DNA from: Holdemania filiformis DSM 12042
Lineage (GTDB): Bacteria; Bacillota_I; Bacilli_A; Erysipelotrichales; Erysipelotrichaceae
Assembly: GCF_000157995.1 (NCBI RefSeq)
Contig: NZ_GG657553.1
Span: 226,549-290,548, forward strand
Reading direction: 5' to 3'
Length of the DNA: 64,000 bases
Below the pieces are notes generated by a model, which was given only the letters and a program-made list of their open reading frames with translations, did no database searches and had not been told where the DNA came from. The translations under genes and the position numbers were made by a program. This document shows, one piece after another, positions 1 through 6,523 of the stretch (the stretch's first letter is position 1; each line of letters opens with the position of its first letter).

Positions 1-143
1 TGATCCAGCCCGTTCTGCATCTCATCTTGACTTTTCCGGACTTGTTCAAGGTAGTCTTCCGCCGAAACGGTGTTCAGCCGGTGACCGCGGAACATCGAAT
101 TGATCAGCTGATCCAGATCTTTTTTTTCATTATCCTTCGCCAT
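1..143 (-). CDS. Hypothetical protein, N-terminal part (cut by window edge)
   Basis: An open frame starts at the ATG at 143 and runs off the left edge. The start has a purine-rich AGAGGGC site about 5 bases upstream. The visible 47 residues are hydrophilic and charged, with no signal peptide or membrane segment. The gene begins 10 bases after the stop of the next gene, so it is the third member of an operon with the XpaC-like gene. In other Firmicutes XpaC proteins often sit beside TelA-type toxic-anion-resistance proteins. The visible part is too short to say whether this is one. Confidence 0.7.
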   Translation of the reverse strand, partial: MAKDNEKKDLDQLINSMFRGHRLNTVSAEDYLEQVRKSQDEMQNGLD

Positions 144-153
144 GGGCTGCCCT

Positions 154-741
154 CTAGTAGACTTTCAGTGCGGCCGCAAGCCGGTCGCTGATCTCTTCCA
201 TCATTAGATCACGGGATTGTTTCAATGCGCGGGCAACGAGCTTCAGACCGTCGTAATAGCCCTCGTCATATTTATTGCTGCGCTGGCGCGTGTTCTGTTG
301 ATAATATTTGCGGATTTCCTCGTCGACGATCTTTTCATACATCATCATATCATTCTGATTGATGGCCATGCGGCGCAGATAACGCTGAACTGCATCCTGG
401 TGGCCGTCGCGATAATAGCCGCGCTGACGGGGAGGATACACGATGTTTTCCAGCATCTCCCGCACGTACTCATAACGGGTGCGGTAGCGGCCGTGACGGC
501 GATGCACGGCGGCGGTCACCGGACGTTTGCGGGTCCGGCTGTTGCCGCTGAGGCCTTCCTGAATCTCGCCGCTGATCAGATCGCTCATCGTATCGTAGCC
601 CTGTTTGCGGGCTTCTTCGTTGATCGTTTCACGCACCATCTGACCAAAATCGGCAAGGTTGGTGTTCATGAAATCTTTATCATTGAAATGTTTATCGAAT
701 AAATCGTCTAAATAATCGGTGTTTTTGCGTTTCTGACTCAT
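154..741 (-). CDS. Hypothetical charged protein, operon partner of the XpaC-like gene
   Basis: This is a 195-residue soluble protein rich in Arg, Asp, Glu and Tyr, with no signal peptide or membrane segment. A basic stretch lies around residues 65-90, and the C-terminal half looks helical. I do not recognise the family. It starts 8 bases after the XpaC-like gene stops and ends 10 bases before the next start, so the three are very likely co-transcribed. Codon use is like its neighbours. A role with the membrane-anchored XpaC-like protein is suggested only by context. Confidence 0.75.
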   Translation of the reverse strand: MSQKRKNTDYLDDLFDKHFNDKDFMNTNLADFGQMVRETINEEARKQGYDTMSDLISGEIQEGLSGNSRTRKRPVTAAVHRRHGRYRTRYEYVREMLENIVYPPRQRGYYRDGHQDAVQRYLRRMAINQNDMMMYEKIVDEEIRKYYQQNTRQRSNKYDEGYYDGLKLVARALKQSRDLMMEEISDRLAAALKVY

Positions 742-749
742 GGATTCAC

Positions 750-1703
750 CTACTTTCTGACGCTCGACAGCGTGCCTTCCTGAACCAGTCCGTCTTTTTT
801 CAGCAGTGCTTCCAGCGTGGTCATATCGGCGGATAAACTCATCAGATCATCTTCCGCCATCGTTGCGCTGATCGTTTTCATCGCTTCGTTAATCAGGATA
901 ATCGTCTTGTTCAGGCGATCCTCAGCTTCCTGGAAATCTTCATGGTTGGCCGCAGACTGGCCGATATTCTTGTAATTCTCCAGAATATCCAAGAGGATCG
1001 GCAGATAGTATTGGTAAAGCTTGTCGAGCTTGTCTTTATTTTCCGGGAATTTTTCCTCGGCGATCGCCAGGTGTTTCAACAACGCGCAGGTCTGATACAG
1101 ACCGTTGGTGATCGATTCATTGGCGATCTCGGTATTCAAAGCGTTGATTTTTTCAATGTAAGCTTCAGCCCGGTCGAGTTCCGGCTGTTCCGGCTCCGGC
1201 TGCGGGGCGGCCGGTTCTTCTTTCGGGGCAGCTTCCGGTTCCGGGGCGGCTGCGGTCCGCGGTTTTTCTTCCGGCTGCGGCTGCTTGGCGAATTCCACCA
1301 GTAAGCGCAGGACCTCGTTATACAGCCGCGGGTAACGCTCACCGAACTCGTCGAGCGTGCCGATACAGTCGTCGTCTTTCAACAGGATTAAATTGCGCAG
1401 TCCGGTATATTCCGCTTTTTCCGGCCGCAGACTGATTTCTTCCAGCAGCGGCAGCTTTTCATGCGTGCGAAAATAACGGCCCAGCGCTTCGTTCACCAGA
1501 TCGCTCTGCCGGCCTGACAGGCGCGTACGGCTTTGTCCGGAAGAAGAACGCCGGCGCACGGTTTCTCGTCCTTCGTTATTCTTCGTCACCGACTTATAAA
1601 TTATAAAAAAGATAATCAACGGAAAAAGCAGGCCGCTGAACATCCCGCCGAATCCAAAGATGATCATAAAAAACAACACCGGAAATATCCAGGAATTTCT
1701 CAT
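750..1703 (-). CDS. XpaC-like membrane-anchored protein (5-bromo-4-chloroindolyl phosphate hydrolysis family)
   Basis: This is a 317-residue protein with two closely spaced hydrophobic segments in the first ~40 residues. A basic linker follows, then a Pro/Glu/Ala-rich low-complexity stretch near residues 145-175. The C-terminal helical domain carries the typical XpaC pattern: YYLPILLDILENY, a predicted helical hairpin, and a final region ending near KDG. XpaC is named for a phosphatase-like phenotype, and its biochemical role is not established. The linker probably separates the membrane anchor from the cytoplasmic domain. It is the first gene of a three-gene minus-strand operon. Family assignment is by pattern, so moderately sure. 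Confidence 0.7.
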   Translation of the reverse strand: MRNSWIFPVLFFMIIFGFGGMFSGLLFPLIIFFIIYKSVTKNNEGRETVRRRSSSGQSRTRLSGRQSDLVNEALGRYFRTHEKLPLLEEISLRPEKAEYTGLRNLILLKDDDCIGTLDEFGERYPRLYNEVLRLLVEFAKQPQPEEKPRTAAAPEPEAAPKEEPAAPQPEPEQPELDRAEAYIEKINALNTEIANESITNGLYQTCALLKHLAIAEEKFPENKDKLDKLYQYYLPILLDILENYKNIGQSAANHEDFQEAEDRLNKTIILINEAMKTISATMAEDDLMSLSADMTTLEALLKKDGLVQEGTLSSVRK

Positions 1704-1841
1704 TTTGTTCCCCCTTGCCCAAGTTCTGGAGCTTTAGTCTGATTTTATAAACTCGCGTTTATTATACCATGATTTAAAACGCATGCGCGGGAAATCTTTC
1801 ATGCTTACACCGCTTCAGTCCACGCTCAAGGAAAAGATTGG

Positions 1842-1864
1842 AAAAGCGGCCTGAAACAGGCCGC
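1842..1864 (-). terminator. Intrinsic terminator of the ceramidase-like gene
   Basis: An 8-bp perfect stem (GCGGCCTG / CAGGCCGC) with a 3-base loop is followed on the minus strand by TTTTCC. It lies about 90 bases past the stop at 1954. Confidence 0.6.
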
Positions 1865-1953
1865 CCGCAAATCTCAATCGCATGTAAAATCAAGCGGAAA
1901 TCCATAAACATCCTCTGATAGAGGTTGTCATCGATTCCTTCCGGAAGTTATTT

Positions 1954-3219
1954 CTATAACGTGGCCAGCCAGTCACCGATCTCCCGGATCAGCTGTTCCC
2001 CGGCGCCCTTTTCAAACGGGCTGCTCATCGCTTCGTAGAATTGCTGGTCAAAGGCGTTTTCATCCGCCATATACAGAGAATACCCGTTCGTATACCCGAT
2101 GAATTCCGCGTTCCAACGAGTCTTCACCGGATTGCTCAGCTTGCTGAAAAGCTCGACCGGCACGGTGATCAAATTAACAGAAGGCAGCCGGATACAGGAA
2201 ACAGACAGCGGAATTTCACGCAGACCGGAAGCGTTGCGGCAGGACAGTAAATTATTCTCCGCGCCTTCTTTCAGTGATTCCAACAAGCGCAGCGCCTGCG
2301 CGTCAGCTCCTTCACGGCGCGCCTGTTCTACCTGAGCACTCAAAGTTCTGACCTTTTCTTCCGCAACCTCAACCGGATCGAGGACCTTAGCCTTTACTCT
2401 GAAGGTGTTCTGATGAACGCTGAGCGTCAGACTCTCACCTGGGGACAACGGTTCCGGCTGATTCAGCAGCGTTTTCAATTGATCAGCCGCCATCCGCGCC
2501 AGACGTTCCATTTCCGCAAAGCTGGATTCCCGGCGGGTGAACCGCGTGCTCATATCGCCGCAGCTGCCGTTGACGAAAGCAACCAGTTCCGCATCCTCAA
2601 AACAAGTTTCCAAAGCGCCGGGGAAATCCGCGCTCAACATCAGATTCTCACCGTTGAGCACCGTCGGATGACAGGCCATCCGCGTCCACAGACAGCGTTT
2701 TTGATCCTGCGTGATCAATTCCAGAAGAAAAGCATCCTGATCGCTCGGCAGCTTCGGGTCATGCCGGTCCGTCCCTAATCCGCTGACAGTCCCGCGCAGA
2801 ATCCGCCATTCAAACGGCTGCTTCCGCGTCCGCAGCCGTTGAACCCCATCCGCGATGCGCCGGGCAGTTTCCGTCACATAACAGGCGTTATAATCGCCAA
2901 AGACGGGATCCAATCCCTTTAAAATGCCCTGATCGCAGCGCACAGTGCCGCAGGGGCCGGAATGGGTGTGCGTCGTAGAAAGAATCAGATTTGGGGTATG
3001 AATCCCGGTTAACTCCGCAATCTGTTGGTAAAGCATAGCGTCCGCCGCGCACCAGTCGATTTGGACCCACAGCGTTTCCTGTTCCCCGCTGAACAAAAGC
3101 AAACGGGCATAAAGTGGATCATGGGCGGTCTGCGCCCAGCGGACCTTGCCGAAGCCGGAAAGCCGGACGGGAAGCGCCGGGGTGACGTCGATTTTTTCAA
3201 AGCTGACCTGCATTGTCAT
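1954..3219 (-). CDS. Neutral/alkaline ceramidase-fold hydrolase, cytoplasmic form
   Basis: This is a 421-residue protein matching the N-terminal domain of neutral/alkaline non-lysosomal ceramidases. It has a DVTP start, a GFG motif, and the THTHSGP metal-binding motif near residue 100. A second conserved His lies in ACHPTVLNGEN, followed by FPGALE and a NGSCGDMS motif. Classical ceramidases hydrolyse ceramide to sphingosine and fatty acid and are secreted. This one has no signal peptide and lacks the usual long C-terminal domain, so the substrate may differ. The start used has GGGAGG about 10 bases upstream; an in-frame ATG two codons later is possible. It appears monocistronic, with its own terminator downstream. 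Confidence 0.8.
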   Translation of the reverse strand: MTMQVSFEKIDVTPALPVRLSGFGKVRWAQTAHDPLYARLLLFSGEQETLWVQIDWCAADAMLYQQIAELTGIHTPNLILSTTHTHSGPCGTVRCDQGILKGLDPVFGDYNACYVTETARRIADGVQRLRTRKQPFEWRILRGTVSGLGTDRHDPKLPSDQDAFLLELITQDQKRCLWTRMACHPTVLNGENLMLSADFPGALETCFEDAELVAFVNGSCGDMSTRFTRRESSFAEMERLARMAADQLKTLLNQPEPLSPGESLTLSVHQNTFRVKAKVLDPVEVAEEKVRTLSAQVEQARREGADAQALRLLESLKEGAENNLLSCRNASGLREIPLSVSCIRLPSVNLITVPVELFSKLSNPVKTRWNAEFIGYTNGYSLYMADENAFDQQFYEAMSSPFEKGAGEQLIREIGDWLATL

Positions 3220-3411
3220 ACATGAGTTTCCTCCCTTTTCCTTAGTCTATCATGGAGGTCTGCTTGTGTCGAATAAATTATTCATAATTTATATGAAATT
3301 ATAGAATTTATTATTTTTCCTTGATTAATCTTTCCCTGTATTGTTGTTTTTTTAAGTCTTTCCAATCCAACGCTCATTTCTATTGCGATCATCGCAAAAA
3401 TTCTGCTCAAC

Positions 3412-3447
3412 AAAAAAAACAGCCATGGATTAATTTCCCATGACTGT
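3412..3447 (-). terminator. Intrinsic terminator of the 3464-4270 gene
   Basis: A stem pairing ACAGTCATGG with CCATGGCTGT is followed by eight T on the minus strand. It lies 17 bases after the stop codon. Confidence 0.8.
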
Positions 3448-3463
3448 CAATTTGATTTTCAGA

Positions 3464-4270
3464 TTAAATGCTTCTCCACAGCTCGCTGTACGAGATGAAC
3501 GGAATTTCATCGGCGTTGATCTTCGCCTGATTCCGCTGTTTTTTGATATTGCCTTCATGTACGTTCTGAAGCATATCTTTATTGACCATATACTGAACAT
3601 AAACGACCTTTTTCAGTAAGAACCAGCGGACGACCAGCGAATAGATCATCGCTTCCTTATCTTCCGCTTCCCGCAGTTCTGTTTCTGCATTTTCCTTTAC
3701 CGCTTCGGCTTCATCCAGCGCGTCCTTCTTCAGCTGTTCATAGTTGGAGAAACGATTGCGGTCCGCTTCCCGCTGCAAAGCGCCGGCCTTGACGCTGAAC
3801 AGCTTGCGGAACGTTGCCAGCACGCCGTCGACACTCTCGGCAGTGACGGCCACCAGTTCATTCTTGCAGTCGGCTAAGAAGCTGTAAGGTTCAGTCAGCG
3901 TGTAATAGAGACCCTTGGCATACAGATAGCTGCGGTCGCTGTGCTGAACTAAAATCAGAGCGCGTTCCGCATCATCCTGCTTGCCGTAAATGATCACCGG
4001 GCAGATCACCGGATGTCCCTGCAGCTTAAACGCGTCCTTATACCGGATGATCTGATTGGAAATGACCTGCCGGTTAATATCGGCGCGCAGATTAACGCAG
4101 ATTTTCAGATCATGATTCTCTTCAAACAGTGCATGCAGGATATCCTTCATCGGCTGATCTTCGGAAGAATCAATCACTTCCAGATAATCTTCCAGGTAGC
4201 CGTTGAAGTCGCACAGCTCCCCCTCTTTTCTGACATCTTTAATTTCTTCTAAGATTTGATAAATTGCCAT
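3464..4270 (-). CDS. Hypothetical protein with a C-terminal coiled-coil region
   Basis: This is a 268-residue soluble protein of unrecognised family. The first ~170 residues look like a mixed alpha/beta domain. Residues ~170-215 are rich in Ala, Glu and Lys and probably form a helical or coiled-coil stretch. There is no signal peptide. The start has GGGGGA upstream at a normal distance. It is a single gene, followed by its own terminator and divergent from the PadR operon across about 170 bases. No function can be assigned. Confidence 0.75.
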   Translation of the reverse strand: MAIYQILEEIKDVRKEGELCDFNGYLEDYLEVIDSSEDQPMKDILHALFEENHDLKICVNLRADINRQVISNQIIRYKDAFKLQGHPVICPVIIYGKQDDAERALILVQHSDRSYLYAKGLYYTLTEPYSFLADCKNELVAVTAESVDGVLATFRKLFSVKAGALQREADRNRFSNYEQLKKDALDEAEAVKENAETELREAEDKEAMIYSLVVRWFLLKKVVYVQYMVNKDMLQNVHEGNIKKQRNQAKINADEIPFISYSELWRSI

Positions 4271-4389
4271 TTTGCTTGGTCCCCCTGTTTCAGTTTCTTC
4301 TATATCTGTTTTATCACAATCGGCCGATAAAAAAAAGTAAAATTTGTCCCTAAGCTGTAAAAACTGGCAAAAACATGATGTTTAGCTAC

Positions 4390-4418
4390 TTGACATTGCA
4401 AGGTAGTAGGTTTAGCAT
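4390..4418 (+). promoter_or_regulatory. SigA-type promoter of the padR operon, with overlapping dyad
   Basis: A perfect -35 TTGACA and a -10 TAGCAT are separated by 17 bases and lie 24 bases before the padR ATG. An imperfect dyad (CTACTTG at 4386-4392, CAAG-G-TAG at 4399-4406) overlaps the -35. This is a plausible PadR operator for autorepression. The promoter is read directly; the operator role is inferred. Confidence 0.65.
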
Positions 4419-4441
4419 AGTAATCAGAAGGAAGGATCGCC

Positions 4442-4780
4442 ATGAACGCACAATTTAAAAAAGGCGTGCTTGACCTGGTTGTCATGGTCGTCGTCAGCCA
4501 GCACGATATCTACGGCTACGAGCTGGTCAAGCGGGTCTGCCAGGTCGTTGAGGTCAATGAAGGCACGATTTATCCGCTGCTCAAACGCATGACCAATGAG
4601 AAATACTTTGAAACCTACCTGGTTGAATCGACGGAAGGACCACCGCGCAAATATTACCGCATCACCGCGCTGGGACTGGCGACGATGAATGAGTTGAAAA
4701 CCGAATGGCTGGCATTCTCCAAGCAATTAAATCTTTTCCTGGAAGGGGGAAATCACGATGACGAAGAAAGAATTTCTTGA
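4442..4780 (+). CDS. PadR family transcriptional regulator
   Basis: This is a 112-residue winged-helix protein. It has the PadR hallmarks: YGYELVKRV, NEGTIYPLLKRM as recognition helix, and PPRKYYRIT in the wing. It is of the short PadR class, which represses neighbouring membrane or transporter genes and itself. The start has GAAGGAAGG upstream. Its last 23 bases overlap the start of the HAAS-domain gene, which implies translational coupling. A strong promoter with an internal dyad lies just upstream, so autoregulation is likely. Confidence 0.92.
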   Translation: MNAQFKKGVLDLVVMVVVSQHDIYGYELVKRVCQVVEVNEGTIYPLLKRMTNEKYFETYLVESTEGPPRKYYRITALGLATMNELKTEWLAFSKQLNLFLEGGNHDDEERIS

Positions 4781-6410
4781 AAAATTAGAACATAAGCTGC
4801 ATCTGCTCAAACGCGATGAAATCCAGGATATCCTGGACGAATATTCAGGCTATATCGACAACAAGTTGCAGGAAGGCAAAACCGAGGATGAAGCGGTCGC
4901 CGACTTCGGCAATCTCGATGATCTGGCGCGGGAAATCCTGAGCGCTTATAAAATCGACGCCAAGTATACCCGGGATTCAAGCCGGGATATTATTGATAAC
5001 GTTGTCAATGTCATGACTCAGGGCATCGATTCAGCCGTCAGTTATTTTACGCAGCATTTCAATGATCTCAGCATGGAAGCTGTGATCCGGCTGATCGCCT
5101 TGATTTTGATCGCCCTGGTCGTCGTCGGTCTGATGAAAATTCCGTTTTCCTTGTTGGAAACAATCCTCGTCAGTCTGTTGCGCGCCATCCTTCCGGGCTT
5201 TTTAGCGGCCACGCTGAACTTCTTCGTTCGCCTTACAATCAACCTGATTTATCTCTGCCTGGTCGTCCTGGTGCTGGCGAGTTTTATTTCCCAGGGATTA
5301 GAAAACAAAGAGATCACACTCCGGGATTTGTTTAAAAAGCCGCTCGTGTTCGAATTCGGCAGGCGTCATGACGATGCCTGCTCACCCCAACGCCGCGCCG
5401 CACAGACCGTAAATTCTGACGCTGAGGCAAAAGAAAAGGTCGAACGACAAAAAGAAGCGGAGGCTTTCGATCAGGCAGAAGCAGCGGAAGCGACGGTGGA
5501 TCAGAATCTCACGGAAATAACTGAATCGTTGGAAGAAGAGGATCTGGAGGAACGGATTCTGGAAGAGCCGATCGATCCGCTGATTCAGCCGCGCACGCAT
5601 TACCCTTATTATAATAATGAGGAAAAAACAAAGAAAAAACATGGCTGGGGGATTGGCAAGGCGGCAGCCTGGCTGATGATCGGGATCGTGCAGCTGATCA
5701 CGCTGCTGATTCTGATTCCGTTTGGGCTTGGCGAATTTGTCTTCTGTTTTGGTTTCGGCTTGCTTGTCTTCCTGTTGTTTCAGGGAGCGAAGTTGTGGGG
5801 ACTGACGTTGATCTGCCTGGGTCTGATCGGCATTTTCCAGGCAATCGTTTCGGGGTTGTGGCGGATCGTAAGACCGGCGACGAAGAAACGGCCGTACCTG
5901 ATCGCCTTGATCGCCAGCGTGATCCTCACCGGCATCGGTGTTCCGCTGATGATGATCGAATTTTCCAGCTATGAGGAAGTCCCGGTCCGTCAGGATTTTC
6001 CGGAGCTGTTCCAGCCGCAGACAATTCATTTAATGCAGACGGATGAGCTGGACCGCGTCTATTTATCCTTCCATTTTGACGAAGTGGTGTTCCGTGAGAA
6101 TCCGAAACTGAGTTACGGCAGCCTGCAGCTGATCCTGCCGCCAGGGAACTATGAGCAGCGCTACAATGATCTGCCGGATCCGCCGGACTATGAATATTCC
6201 AAAACGGTAAATATCGTCTCCACGCAGGAAGGTGCAGGCGAATTCCGCACCGGCCTCGAAATTTTCCTGCGTGGCCTGCGTGAAGGAAAATGGTATCAGG
6301 ATGATCAAGACTACGGCATGGGTCATGTGTTAATTGTCGAAGCATCCCAGCCGACGCTGAGCCAATTAACGATGGATGAGAATCAGACCGTTTTGCATAT
6401 TAATCCCTGA
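4758..6410 (+). CDS. HAAS (DUF1700) domain multipass membrane protein
   Basis: This is a 550-residue protein. Residues 1-65 form a HAAS signalling domain (KKEFLEKLEHKL, DEYSGYI, DFGNLDDLAREIL), which typically pairs with PadR regulators. Several membrane helices follow around residues 110-185. Then come an acidic linker (about 215-270), a second group of helices (about 300-400) and a long probably extracytoplasmic tail. HAAS proteins are thought to sense signals at the membrane and to influence the cognate PadR. The start ATG has GGAAGGGGG upstream inside padR. Combining HAAS, two membrane blocks and a large tail is longer than the usual HAAS protein. The tail was not assigned. Confidence 0.82.
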   Translation: MTKKEFLEKLEHKLHLLKRDEIQDILDEYSGYIDNKLQEGKTEDEAVADFGNLDDLAREILSAYKIDAKYTRDSSRDIIDNVVNVMTQGIDSAVSYFTQHFNDLSMEAVIRLIALILIALVVVGLMKIPFSLLETILVSLLRAILPGFLAATLNFFVRLTINLIYLCLVVLVLASFISQGLENKEITLRDLFKKPLVFEFGRRHDDACSPQRRAAQTVNSDAEAKEKVERQKEAEAFDQAEAAEATVDQNLTEITESLEEEDLEERILEEPIDPLIQPRTHYPYYNNEEKTKKKHGWGIGKAAAWLMIGIVQLITLLILIPFGLGEFVFCFGFGLLVFLLFQGAKLWGLTLICLGLIGIFQAIVSGLWRIVRPATKKRPYLIALIASVILTGIGVPLMMIEFSSYEEVPVRQDFPELFQPQTIHLMQTDELDRVYLSFHFDEVVFRENPKLSYGSLQLILPPGNYEQRYNDLPDPPDYEYSKTVNIVSTQEGAGEFRTGLEIFLRGLREGKWYQDDQDYGMGHVLIVEASQPTLSQLTMDENQTVLHINP

Positions 6411-6440
6411 CAGACGAACCTCAAATTCGTCTGTTTTTGC
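6411..6440 (+). terminator. Intrinsic terminator of the padR-HAAS operon
   Basis: A perfect 8-bp stem CAGACGAA / TTCGTCTG is followed by TTTTTG, directly after the stop codon. Confidence 0.85.
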
Positions 6441-6462
6441 GTTTTCAGGCAAGTTCTGGCTT

Positions 6463-6491
6463 TTGCGGCGAACGGGCTTCTATGATAAAAT
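6463..6491 (+). promoter_or_regulatory. Promoter of addB-addA
   Basis: A -35 TTGCGG and a -10 TAAAAT are 17 bases apart, with a TGA extension before the -10 (extended -10 type). It lies 32 bases before the preferred addB start. Confidence 0.5.
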
Positions 6492-6523
6492 GAAGCATAT
6501 TGAAAACAGCGGAGGCGATCGTC

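Noticed and set aside
942-1304. Long plus-strand frame opposite the XpaC-like gene
   Set aside because: It is the mirror of a Pro/Glu-rich coding stretch, without its own start signals.
5382-6029. 215-codon minus-strand frame inside the HAAS-domain gene
   Set aside because: It is antisense to a well-supported gene with domain matches, and its composition (Gln/Arg/Asp-rich) is typical of shadow frames.
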